A stretch of DNA of 64,000 nt from Exophiala sp. HKRS030 (Eukaryota > Ascomycota > Eurotiomycetes > Chaetothyriales > Herpotrichiellaceae). Below are positions 21,358 through 32,971 of this stretch, piece after piece. Below the pieces are notes generated by a model. It had not been told where the DNA came from, made no database searches, and worked only from the letters and a program-made list of their open reading frames with translations. The DNA lies in assembly GCA_023897205.1 (NCBI GenBank), contig JAHWDD010000010.1:186001-250000 (forward strand). The letters run 5' to 3'. Both the position numbers and the translations under genes were made by a program. Numbering within the stretch: the stretch's first letter is position 1; each line of letters begins with the position of its first letter.

Positions 21358-23911
21358 ATGACTGAGAACCGATATCGTCCTGCATCGCCTCGGCGCAGCG
21401 CCTACCCCGATCCTCGAGCATCCACCGGCATGGTGTATTCCTCCTCGTTCGATACTCGCTTCTCATCTCAGCCACGAACAGCCCTCGATCCTTATCAGAG
21501 CACACGCCACGGAAGCTACAGCACGCAAGGGGTCACGAGCAGAACCTTCCTGGACGACGCTCATCCCGGTAGAGGTCCAGTGGTCCGCACAGAATATGCT
21601 GTTCGCCCGAGAAACAACTCGTCTGTCGGCTCAGAATCACGACGCCCTCTGAGTGCATACGTTGCCAGACCTGCTTCGCCTCCTCGAGTGCGCCCTGTCA
21701 TCAGTGTGGCCCGGGATGATCCGCGAAGCCCAGTTTTACCGCCAGCAAGAGAAGAGCGCTTTCTGGTACCAGCATCTTCACACGCTGGACGACACCATCA
21801 TAGGCATTCTAGCGCCACACGTGCCGAGCAGGATCGACTTGGGTACGTGAGGGCCAACAGACAGCCTGAATACCATCGTCGCGGTGGCTACAATGCATAC
21901 CCTTCATACACTCGAGATGCACCATTACAGGAAAATGGATTCTCATACACCACACCCAAAGAACAGTTTCTTCAAGAATCGTCCCGGCCACTTCAGAGGC
22001 GCGAACCGTTACAAGAAGACGGATACTCTTACACCACACCCAAAGAACAATTTCTCCAAGAATCGTCACGGCCAGCTCAGAGGCGCGAGAGCTTCGGTCG
22101 GCGAGAGCGCCCCATCAGTACCATTGGCGTGCCAGAGTATAGACAGTCGGTGAGACGAGATCTCGGCCCACCTCCTTCTTCCTCTCGTGCTCTAGACAGA
22201 ATCGACCGAACTGATGGGGTGAGACACTCAAGTTCTCGTGTAAATGAATCTGACGATCGTACGGGAGATATCCCTCGACGTCACTCTTCAATGCGGACTC
22301 CAGTGCTACACCACTATAGGGACGATAACTACGTCGCAGGAAGAGAGGAACGCGATCCCCGGCTGCCACCCAAGCCGAGATATGATCGGTACGAAGAGGA
22401 TGATAGAAGCCACAAACACAAGCATCGCGAGGAGAGGGAGAGGGACGCGCCTCGTGATACTGATCCACGTCGAGAAAGAGAAAAAGACCGCGACCGCGAC
22501 CGCGACCGCGACCGCGACCGAGATAGAGAAAGAGAAAGAGACCGTGACAGAGACATGGACCGGGAACGAATTCGAGAAGGCGACAGAGCTGTCAGAGGTC
22601 CAGATGATCGTCGCCAAGAGAGAAGTCGTGACCCAAGTCCCGAGCAGCAATCCAGCGTCCGCAAGCACTTGCCGACTGTTGCTGCTGCTGCTGTCGGAGC
22701 CGGAGTAGCTGGGGTAGCTGCTAAAAAATCTCGCAGCCCTAATGAAGGTTCTGATAGTGATGAGCACAAGGATCGAAAGCATCGGAGAAGGCGACACCAC
22801 CGCAATGGCGATGATGCTAGCCCAGATGAGGTGGCCGATAGGGCTGAACGCGACCCGAAACTGGTAGATGGCGATCGTCGTGAGCGCCGTAGGGAAGAGG
22901 TCAGGACAGAAGAGCCTGTTGCAGAAGCCCGAGACGAAAGACACGAACGACGCCGGCATCATCGTCACAGACACAGGGATAAACCAGGGCAAGACAATGA
23001 GTCTGACACCACAGAAGACTCGGCTGGGCCTGAATCTCGTCCACAGCCCCGCTCCGATAAAGACAGGAATGGCGAATTACGTGAACCTTCTAGACGTCGG
23101 GAACGAGCCTCCTCTCGTGACGCTGATCGAGACGGCCAAGCACTACAGCCACGGACAATGTCCCCTGGAGAAGAAGATGACGGTAGACCACGACGTGTCC
23201 AGCTCGTCGAGCCGGTAGAGAAGAAGGAAGAATTCAAGCCCAAAGGCATTCTCAAGCCTCCTCGTGAGGTTCCGTTCCCTGAAGATCCCAATCCTGAGCG
23301 AGAGGGTGTGGCTCCTCTAAAGGATGCCAAAAAGGATGGGATACCAGCCAACGCACGATGGACCAAGATCAGTCGAGCGTTAGTCAACCCTGAAGCGCTA
23401 GAGAAAGAGCATGAACGTTTCGAAGAACGCGATGATTATGTCATCGTTCTGCGTGTCGTAACTCGAGAAGAAATCATGAAGTTCGCTGAAAGGACCAAGG
23501 AGATCCGAGGTAAGAATCAAGAAAGACTGTCCCCTATCTACTATCTTGCTAATCTCTACTTCAGAAGCTCGCGAGCGCCAATGGCAGGCTGAATTGGAGG
23601 AACGACGACGAAAGAAAGAGAGAGGGCACGAGAGCAGCGACGACTATTCCGACGAGGAGAGGAGAGCTCCTCTAGCAATTGAGCAAGAGAAGCCTCTTCC
23701 GGGGCTACAGGGAGATCCTCGGGCATATCTACATCAACAACAACACCAACAACAGCCATACAGACACGACCATCAACATGTCATGGCCGGCGCCCCGGGT
23801 ACGATGCTCCCACAGCAAACTCCTGTGCAACCACCCTCCGTGCCGCCACAAGGAATGCCCGTCCCCGATATAAGAGTCGAGCCAATTGGAAACTACTCGT
23901 CTAACGTATAG
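21358..23911 (+). CDS. DUF8035-type Arg/Asp-rich protein
   Basis: Predicted 832 aa, two exons (21358-23509 and 23565-23911; 55-nt intron, phase 1). The first 600 residues are Arg/Ser/His-rich and disordered. They include two 28-aa tandem repeats (190-245) and a pure RD-dipeptide run. A short hydrophobic Ala/Val/Gly patch (TVAAAAVGAGVAGVAA) could be a membrane-associated or glycine-zipper segment. The only folded part is near residues 660-725: GIPANARWTKISRALVNPEA, ALEKEHERFEERDDYVIVLR, VVTREEIMKFAERT, which I recognise as the fungal DUF8035 region. It ends in a His/Gln/Pro-rich tail. RD repeats occur in RNA-processing proteins, but no RNA-binding domain is seen. Function unknown. Confidence 0.82.
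21925..22092 (+). repeat. Two-copy 84-bp coding tandem repeat
   Basis: Units 21925-22008 and 22009-22092 match at about 70 of 84 positions by eye. In the core YTTPKEQFLQESSRP every difference is synonymous. Confidence 0.85.
22486..22521 (+). repeat. GACCGC hexanucleotide run (Asp-Arg)n
   Basis: Six perfect-to-near-perfect GACCGC units encoding alternating Asp-Arg, continued by less regular RD/RE codons to about 22570. Confidence 0.85.
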
Positions 23912-25585
23912 AGCATTTACGATATTACGCCTGAACGAACCAAAGGGAGGAATTGTGACCGCCATCAACAAAGCATTTTGAGCGTTACCTCATTTCAAAT
24001 ATGAATCAATCTATTGATGAAGGATTACTTTCTATGTCGATACCACAGCGAGATGTCATATTGTATTTGTGCAACGAAGCGCAAGAATGTTGCACAACTT
24101 TCCATTTAGACTCTGTGAATGAACACACTTACAATGAAAGTGGCACCGAGGCATCCAGTGAAAGAATGATGATGCATATAACTCACACTCACGACTTCCT
24201 TGTCATTGAACCCTCTGAATTCTGCATGAGATACTGGTCATTTCTGTTCCTTAACCGCCCTTTCGAGGGTGGATCGTCTCGACGATTTGATATGTCAAGA
24301 TTTCGCGCCATGAATCATTGACTTCCAGGTTTTTAGGAGGAAGCAATTTCCAGCTCTCCTTATTACGAGTGTGGCGTACACCATCCATTGAAGAGCTGCA
24401 GTCGAACCATGCGGGAACTTCAGCCTCTTTCTTGCTGCCGCCGGCTAGGGTCTTCACACACCGTCGAGCTCTCAATGAAGCAGGGGAATTAGGGGTGGGC
24501 GGGTGGTCTCGATGCTCACCGTTGATATTTGCTTCATCGACCCATGTTCCAGGTACAGAGTAGCTACAGACGCATGACAAGGGTGTGAGTGGGCCTTAGT
24601 TCCCTTCGCCGCCTGCTTCTCACTTGCATGCGCTGAATGTACCAAGGGATCGAATCTTGTGCCCATCAAGGCTTCTCGCATTGTCAAGAGAATGTTAACC
24701 GCTCCGAGGCAGACCAGTGCAAAAGGAAGCTGGACCGTGTCTGACGGATGATTATCAATTGCAAGACTGCTGGTGATTGGTGATTTACCCCGTTCGTAGA
24801 TTTGGTCATTTTGATTTCATTCTGTCAGACGTTGTCTTATTCTTCTGGCTGGCAACAATACACTCCTACTCCTTATTATTTGTCCGTACGGAATATATGC
24901 GCCGTACTTACAACACTCAAAAGACCTTTCGATCGTCGTCCTGGCATCATGTCCATTCGCAACCCATCGAACATCGGATCGCTTGACTACTTGGTGGCCA
25001 ATACACAATGTCGACGTCCGTTTTCATTACGATAAAATGAAAAGGCGTTGCTTTGTGCTACCCTTATTATGTGTCACATCCATCAACTCGCTGGCGTCCC
25101 AGAGCCAGGATCTGAATCTACCCTCCCACCTGGCCACCCTCCTCTCTTGGTCGTCCTCCACACCATGCCGCTAAACATGGACTATCGCTTGCTAAAAGCT
25201 AGTACCTGATGATCCTGTCTCAACGACGCCCTGTACACACCATCAGCGTCCTTGTACTCGTGTCAAGCTCGTGATAACATGGGAGGACGATCAATAGCAC
25301 GTTGTCCGCCACGAGGGCTTCCCGTTGTCATAGACCTGGGACTTCTTCGACCCTACCCTTGTCCATCACGTCCGTCATCAACTGCCTACAAATCGACTAT
25401 CACACAGTTCACAGATTGACGACAATGCGCTGTGTTGTTACAAGACAATCCAAGCTTCAGAATCCAAATAGCAGCAAGTAGACCACCAAAACATGCCGAT
25501 TCTGCGGTTTGGAGGGCGACAACCGATTACGGGCGATTAGCGAAGGGGAGATCCCAAGTTTCAGGGTAGCTATTTTGGTTGGACC

Positions 25586-25594
25586 TACTCCGTA
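25586..25594 (-). repeat. TACGGAGTA motif copy 4
   Basis: Exact copy read as TACTCCGTA on the plus strand, in the gene-poor region. Confidence 0.8.
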
Positions 25595-26508
25595 TTGACA
25601 AGACGCAGTTAACCAGCCGGACAACCATTCTTTCAGTGTAGCCATCGTACAGACTACCAAATGCATGTGCCCGCAAGGTTACTCAGTGATGCGCAGAACT
25701 CGGCAACGGATGTCGTTCCCCTGTATATCCAATTCTTCGGTGCGCGCGAAGTACAGTTGCAGGTTGCACAGTACGAGGAGCAACGCCAAAAAGAGATCTT
25801 CCCACTGAGACATCTCTAGATCCATTGGGGCGCTCCAACTCGGCCTGCATCAATCTTCTGGGTCTCCGAACTTTGTGAAATGTCCCTGAAGGGAAGAGAA
25901 CGGCGCGCAGGTGATGCGACTCTCTGGTAACACACCCCGTACTCTGTTTCCGTACAGTAATATGGAGTTTGCAAGTGGCTGTAGCCCCGCTCTGCTCTCG
26001 ACGGCTCATCACAGCAAGCAGATGATGTACATTTTACTGGTCTTTACCGCCGCAGATGTGGCAAAGGAATTGATCTGCATCTACAGACACTGAACGACGC
26101 TTATGGTGCATAATGTCGCCAAGCAGGCCACCAATACCGGAGTACCTTCCTGTCATTTCTTTGAGAATAGGAAATCGGGAGCAATGATGGAAATCTTCCT
26201 CGATCTGTCCACCACGCCTTGTCCTCCTGACCTAGACATTGCGATAACAATGTTACTGAAACCAATGACAACGAATAAACACATCGCTTTGATTCACCCA
26301 TATCGATCTTCTACCACTGGCAAACACTTTTAGAGTTACCGATGTCCCGCACCTGGTCTGCTGCAACCGGGGATTCTGTACGTATAGACCTCAAGTAATC
26401 GGGCCTGGTGGCCCCTCGGACGCCCCGATTTCATCTAACTTGCGCCTCTACTTGTCGCTATTGCAACATGAATCGCACTAGCTACAAACCTTGTATAGTC
26501 CCTCCTTG

Positions 26509-26517
26509 TACGGAGTA
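26509..26517 (+). repeat. TACGGAGTA motif copy 5
   Basis: Exact copy extended to GTACGGAGTAC in the gene-poor region. Confidence 0.8.
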
Positions 26518-27635
26518 CAACGGCACTCCCTAGACGTTGTCGAGGGTTGGCACATGGACCTCCACCTTATCTTGCGGGGAGACGGATTCAACCAGGCCTC
26601 CCCCGTCTGGTTACCGGATATGCATTCTTCAGGAGCAAATCTCGTCTAGGCGACCTGAAGAAAAAGGGCAGATCGATCCGTCTGGTATCCTTCTCAGGCA
26701 ACGACGTTGTCCTTCTCAGCCATCTTCCAATCTCGAATATTCGTTTGAGTGGTCACTGGACCGGAGTGGAAGAGAAAAGGATGACATGAAGCACCGTCTG
26801 AGCAAACGACTTTGATCCACTTGTCATAGTCTTGAACCAAAGCTTCTCCCCTGCGGAGACAACCGAACTTGTTGGACTCGGTGAGCCGTTGCATAGTGGG
26901 AGCCTTTGCCAGCCGCTCACGGTGTAGAAATCAAGGTCCGACCCTTAAGCTGAAGCTCAAAGCAACATGAGGAGGAAGAATCCAATCATGTAGCAGAGTA
27001 GAGCGTCTACGGAGCACCATTCACTTACTGACACATGTGCGGAGTATGCAAGAAGAAATCCTGATTCCTCGAGTGGCTGGGAGACCGGTGATGCATTGTT
27101 CTCTCCTCGTCAGGCTACGAGAAGGCAGAGCTTGATCAACACTGTCGAGAGCACATCCTCGTCAACATCGGACAAAGCACAGGCCGCACAACGATGCGGT
27201 GAGGCTACTAGGCTCGAGACCCACACCATCAACAAAGTGCAACGATTCAGCCATGGCTTGATCATGCTCGTGTCAATTACGGACTATTGAAACATTCACA
27301 GCAGCTGAGCACATGACAGCAAACAATGTCTGGCGCTCTGTAAGGCTGTGGATATCCACTCTGTGATCCTGCAATTATGGATTTCCAGCTGCGCTACAGG
27401 TGTGACTTGCAGCACCCATGCCGAGATGTTGGCTTGCGCATCCGAGATGATCGCCATCAGTCGAGAGCCCCAGTTGCGTCCCAAGCTAGAGCAGCCTAGT
27501 GAAGCACTTCTACCGCGCCCGGCCACCGTTGATGAAGGCTCGGCAGGCTGAGATTGACTGCGGCACTTCGTGAGCTACGCTTTCCCCAGGGGGGCCACTG
27601 CGTTTCAAACAGACACCAACTTGTATGTACCTACG

Positions 27636-27644
27636 TACGGAGTA
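27636..27644 (+). repeat. TACGGAGTA motif copy 6
   Basis: Exact copy in the gene-poor region, preceded by a TACCTACG stretch. Confidence 0.8.
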
Positions 27645-30122
27645 GTCACCGTAGAAACACATGACAGACATCGACCGACCCGTGTAGCGGTCATTACCAT
27701 GGATTTGCCTCGCGTTCAAATTTGGATGCAGCCTCTGGACTCAGACCTGCTGAAACTAGTGTTTCACTCTGGACGCAGGTCTGCGTGATAAGTGTCTGAC
27801 ATGGCTGATCTACAGACTAGATGATGAAAAGTTGACTCAACAAGTCGCGGTGGCCAAAATCGACTCATCTTGCGCCGCCAACGGGATTTGTCAATGCCGA
27901 CGAAGGCTGCAGGAGAAGCTCGTATCTAAGAATTCCAACGTCGACTGGAAGAAGTCCCTTCCTCTGGACCCCAAAGGTGAGTGTCGCAGCTAAACATCAA
28001 GACTGGTTTGCAGATGCTGTACCACGGACGGTGAAGTCTGTCAGGCCTGGTGCCTCAGAAGTGGGGGAACGAGCATTTGGGCTCTATTATTATACATGCT
28101 TGTGCTCACGTTTGGTTCATGTGCCGTCTACATGTTTGCGGCCTCTGGGGTCCGGGCCCGAGTTTTAGGGGTTGACAAACTGGCTGCAGGTGTGCGCTTG
28201 AAGTCGGGTCATTGTCTCTCCGACCGCGGTCATCATCACCAAGAAGGGCTTGCGGTGAGACGGCGTCGTCGCGATATCGAATCGCCGACTGAAGTCGTCC
28301 ACAATTGCCTTCTCCGGTTCGATTTGGCATGAAATGTCATTTTCGAACACAAGACCAGGCCAAGGACAGGGGACTAAGACTATTGTAGGCTGAGGAGGAT
28401 CAATCTGTGCGTTCAAAGCTAATAAGCCATCATGGTGTCTGGGGTTGCCGGACCAGGCCCACGGACACACATTCTCAATACGAGGAGTCGACCAACCCCC
28501 TCTCCTTCTCGACCATGATCCTCGCCCGGCCTTGAGCTTGGAACGCATGGCCATTTGCTGATCCCAGGCAGACCGCAGCGAAGACGCCGGCCCGCCTGAC
28601 GCAGGTCAAAGCACGGTGCTTCGGTCTGGCCTTTGAGTTGGCGCTAATTCGTCGCAGATATCTCTCTACACGGCAGGTTGGGTAGATATTTCCAGCCTTT
28701 CAGCTTGAGTCGGTGTAGCCTATGCCAACATTTCTGCAGCATGTGAGACCCATAGTGAACGGACGGGACGAGTGCATTGGACCGACGCTGGTCTGGGAAG
28801 CTGTTGCGTCCGTGACGCATCACCGACGGAAAAGCCTTTTCCTTGACAATTCATCGCTCATTGATTGCCCGCGAATTGTGGCTTGCAGCCATTGTCAGAG
28901 CAAAGGCTCGAGGGATGGGGCGACACTTGTCCGAAAGAGGCCCAAGTGCTGATCGACGGCGCCAGCAACCATTTCAAGGACCAACGCCGGGCCACACATG
29001 GCAGTTCATCACTGTCGCATTGCAGCCCGGGACTAGGGCTCATTGGGGGCTAGTGCTTGGGCGAGGGATGCCAGCAAGCGGAGACAGGGAAGACGCATGA
29101 ATCAAATCACGAGCCGCAACGTCCCAGACAGACTGAACCAGGATCTGGGATGATTAAGTGATTTCACAGGTTGACTGCGGGCTCGGGTTGGCCGCAACGT
29201 CCTTGACGGCGACACACAGCCATTTGACAGTGACACAAAGCAAATGGTACAAGAATGACGCAGCACTGATGGGAATGTGCGAGCATCGAGCTGCAGGTGC
29301 AGAGTCAATTGGGCCCAACTGTTGGCTGTCATTGGACTGCGGGCAGCAGCACGAGGAGGGTCTGTCGAACCAATCTCGCAGCTACGGCGGACCAGTCCGA
29401 TGGAACACGATTTGAGGGGTTGAGCAGGTTCAGCAAAAACGAGACCCAAGTGGCGCATCGCCACCGAGATGGTGGAGCGAGCAGATGGATCTCCCAACGA
29501 TGCGTGATTGACGGAGTGACAGGTGCAGAAGTGGCAGGCCAAACATGCCAAAGTTGCGCCTTATGTGTGGTTAGCGAAAGGGTTCGGCGTGTAGAGGCGC
29601 TTTTACTTCTTCACGTCCATGTCTGATGATCGTCGGCGCCGTTGGCAGGCCTCTTTACCCGTGTTTCGAGTCTCCAGCCGCTGGAAATTGCAGGGATAAG
29701 CCCAGAAGCCCTGGCTGACGCATGGACGTAGTCGACACACGCTAACCGTGACAGTACAGGAGCGTGCTTTTTGTTGTGGAGGGATCAGCGGGCATGGCAG
29801 CAAAGTATCCCCGTGGTAGAAGTGGGAATCATCAACATCCGCCTACCAAACCCTCCTCGTACAGTTGACCTCGAGCTTGAACTAGACCTAGCCCTAGACA
29901 TCTAGATCTCGTCCGTTCCACCTTGCGCGCAACACGAGCTACGGACACGGATAGCGACCCTTTTAGCTTCGTCCTTTGCGACCGTCTGAATGAGAGTAGA
30001 GGAGCAGCGAAAGCAACTGGGAGGAAACGTGGCTAGCTAAGCGAAAGCAAGACACACAAGCAATTCTCGATTTCTTCAAGCTTTAACCTCGTGGATCAGA
30101 CAAATTGAAATTTCAGCTGTGG

Positions 30123-30139
30123 GTGTGTGTGTGTGTGTG
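30123..30139 (+). repeat. (GT)n microsatellite
   Basis: Uninterrupted GT run of about eight units in the gene-poor region. Confidence 0.85.
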
Positions 30140-30322
30140 ATGGTAGTATCACTGAATTTTTTCTTTCGCTGCACATTTCCTGTTACCGAATAGATATGGA
30201 ATATGGCGTAGTATTTGGTTGATAACGGCCGTTGAGCCAAAGAACATCCTGTGATAAGAGTTGTACGTACTAGGGAGTAATGGTCAAACTTGTAATGGAA
30301 GATTCCGAGGGGTGATCGATGG

Positions 30323-30331
30323 TACGGAGTA
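30323..30331 (+). repeat. TACGGAGTA motif copy 7
   Basis: Exact copy about 750 bp upstream of the candidate leader exon at 31078. Confidence 0.8.
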
Positions 30332-31077
30332 TCAAAATTTTTCTTTCGATGTGTTTACGTGTACAGTATGTACGTGCGCGTGTAGAATGAAAAGTTAGCT
30401 ATCTTGGGGAAACAAAGGTGAAACCAGAGCAATCTCACGGTCTCAGCAGGTCAAATCACACAGGATCTTGTAGAGCCTCTTGGGACGCCTGACCTGTACA
30501 GGATTCTGGTCGAGCTTCGTTCACGCTGAGCGGAGTGTTAGAGAGTGTTTTTTTTGATACTCGCAAAAGAACTCCATATTACCGTCAATCGCCAAAACAG
30601 GCACTTCGCAAACGCACTCACCATACGGAGCACGGATACAGTCTTCTTTTTACTCGTGGACAGGTCCATTCCTTCATCCCTACCACTTTCTCCCTCATCT
30701 CCACCCTCGATTGGTGTTGAAAGCCGATGTTTTACACACCTTCGATCCTCGTCTTGACGCGAAATACACAAGCGTCCTTTGTTTCGGCTGCAGTACGGGA
30801 TCCTTGATGAACTATACTCCGTCTACACACAAGAGACACCAGCATTCCCATAACGCTGCCCACTACGAGTCTAACATACAGTACGAGTATAGCCTGGCTT
30901 CACTTTCGATCCGACTAACTCATGAATCGTTGGCTATCCGACGAACCCAAGTTCCTCGGTCTCGTCAGCCGCAACTCGCATCCATCTCAATCTCTCTCCT
31001 CCATCTCTCCACGACGACCCTTTCCTAACGTTTGGCTTTCTCCGACATCCCTGCCTCCCTGTCTCCCGACCACGCTA

Positions 31078-31412
31078 TGCCGCCCGCCCACAGTGAAAAA
31101 TACGCCGTCGCTTCGGAGAAATCATGCTACGATACAGGACTGGTTGCTGCCCAAGATGGGAATGCACGTCCACAACAATACGATTACCCTTTGCCCCAAG
31201 CGCATGTTCAAGCTCCATATCCGCTAAACGTCCACACTCAACTCAATCCTCCCTCCCTCCAGCCACATAATCTACCGGGACAGATACATACTCCGCACCT
31301 ACTTGCTCCCAGCGGCGTGGCGTTTGGTCCTCACGGTCCTGGCACCGGCCCCGGACCAGGAGCTGATGCTGCAAGAGAAGGGGACCACAATGCTCGTAAC
31401 GTTATTGCCGAT
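31078..31412 (+). other. Candidate upstream coding exon (Pro/Gln-rich)
   Basis: Open from ATG 31078, encoding MPPAHSEKYAVASEKSCYD and a Pro/His/Gln/Gly-rich continuation, ending at a strong donor (GAT|GTAAGT, 31413). Composition matches the N-terminal part of the downstream Gln-rich protein, so it may be that protein's first exon or an upstream ORF in its leader. I could not find a phase-consistent join to 32972, so I keep it separate. Confidence 0.4.
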
Positions 31413-32971
31413 GTAAGTCGCCAACTCATACACTCCGATGCTCGCACGACTTTCTTCGTTCTTTTTCGTTCCACACCTGGTCGATGATCGACTCAAAAAG
31501 CACAAGCCCCCCTGGTCTGCCCGTTGAAGCTTTTGGGGATCGACTTACGGAGTAGGGCTCACGGCCCAATGCCGATATGCCCTGGCCCCTGCAATCATGG
31601 ATGCGACCCTGGTCCCGGTCGGGGTGCCTTAGTCTCACTCCTGGGTCATCTCCCTTATCCCATCATGATGGTGGCCGGCCTTCCCCTGGTCCGGCTTCGT
31701 GTACCCGAATTGCCCCTTCCTGGTCTCAAAGGCAATGGAACCCATGGCTCTCCTCTGTGGAACGCTCGGACCACGCACGCCATCCACGCTCGTCGCCAAC
31801 GTTGGCCAATCCTCCCTCCCACTCACACGGCCCACCAGCTGTTCCAAACCCTCAGATTTCCCAGTCACTTAAGCTCCCGCAGCGTGAGGCCCACTTGGCT
31901 GCCAGACTGCGAGTTTCGAAAGGCTCGGATGGTGCAGAATCCACTTCCTGCACCGTCGACCCTCCTTACGAAGACTCAACACGCAGCGCACACACACACA
32001 CACACGCTCACATCATGCAGCCTGCTCTCGGCTTTTCTGGATCATTTCCACTGTTCTCCTCCCTCTCTGTCCTCGCCAAAACTTGTTCCCTTTCATTGAT
32101 CCCTTCGCATCTGCACCGCCACGTCTGACGTGCCGTCTACATTTGCCCTTTTCGAATGCTCAGACGACTTGCCTCCAATACACCTTCGCATACCTGCTAC
32201 AAAGGAACCTCATATTCCCTTCGACCCCAGTCCTTCCATTCCCACTATTCTCTTTCGCTTTAACCTATCCCTGGTCACCACTGTGCGGCTACCGCGAATC
32301 TTCAGTACATGGTATGCCCCCCCCCCTGCTCGTACGAGCACCTCCCGTGTCCTCTGTGGCTGGCCTTTCTCCGTCATCACATGCCCGCATTGACCCCTCC
32401 AACGCACCTCACTCATGCTTCTGAAACTCGCCATATCCACCCTGGCAATTTGTTCGACAAACATTCAACCAAGTCTAATAAAGCCTTGCACCTTCGTCGC
32501 ATCCCTGGCTTCTGTCTGCGCGACCATTCACTCTTGTCGTCTCCCTCAACCCCGGCACTTGGGCCAATGAAACATCTCCCGTCACAGGTCGCCGGAACGA
32601 AGTATTCGGTTGAGCCGCCTGGGAACGTTCGACGACCCGGAGCTGTTCACCTGGCTTGAAGCTTGTATGTCAATTACGCTTAGTCTCCATCTTGGATCTC
32701 CCGAAGGCTGGTCGCATTGACCTGGTTGAGTCCACCCTCAACCTGGACGGAACCATCCACCCAACCGAAAATGCACCTGCCAATGACCATGTTCACGTCC
32801 CCCCGGTTTTGCATTAACTACGGTCTTCCCTGCCCATGAAGCGGCGTTGTGATCTGCCTGTCTTGCCATCCTGGTCTCTTGTCAATGCGCAGCCTGGTCT
32901 TTTGTTGCATTTTGAATGCTTGATCCGCTTCCTTGCTTTGGTTCAACATTGCGCTGACACATGGATCTTCA
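31413..32971. other. Long pyrimidine-rich leader/intron region
   Basis: About 1.6 kb between the candidate upstream exon and the main reading frame. It is CT-rich, carries an (AC)n run (about 31988-32005) and many short upstream ATG frames. Frames at 31524-32128 (191 and 183 codons) overlap on the same strand in different phases and look like chance openings in skewed sequence. Just before the main frame, GCGCTGACAC...TTCAATGCAG looks like a branch site and acceptor, so an intron may end at 32974. Confidence 0.5.
31546..31554 (+). repeat. TACGGAGTA motif copy 8
   Basis: Exact copy within the leader/intron region of the Gln-rich regulator candidate. Confidence 0.8.

Larger units (their letters stand above)
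23912..31077. other. Gene-poor region, 7.2 kb
   Basis: The largest gap in the window. Open frames rarely exceed 110 codons, occur on both strands alike, and resemble nothing I recognise. Base composition is ordinary, so this is not an AT-rich RIP-mutated transposon island. It holds four exact TACGGAGTA copies, two near-copies (30624, 30815) and a (GT)n run. It lies upstream of the Gln-rich regulator candidate and may be its long control region or hold non-coding transcripts. Confidence 0.5.

Noticed and set aside
22306..22992. 228-codon minus-strand frame with hydrophobic runs
   Set aside because: Antisense of the RD-repeat region; Val/Ala/Ser stretches are the reverse complement of Arg/Asp codon repeats.
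29102..29551. 149-codon Cys/Ser-rich minus-strand frame in the gene desert
   Set aside because: No domain, no splice context, and a comparable frame on the other strand.
23912..31077. Transposon or RIP-mutated island
   Set aside because: Base composition is balanced, no terminal repeats, no transposase or reverse-transcriptase motif, and no long direct duplications were seen.
31524..32128. Overlapping 191- and 183-codon frames in the leader of the Gln-rich gene
   Set aside because: Two phases open on one strand in CT-skewed sequence, no clear splice links, and no recognisable domain. One short QREAHLAARLR stretch was considered but could not be joined.
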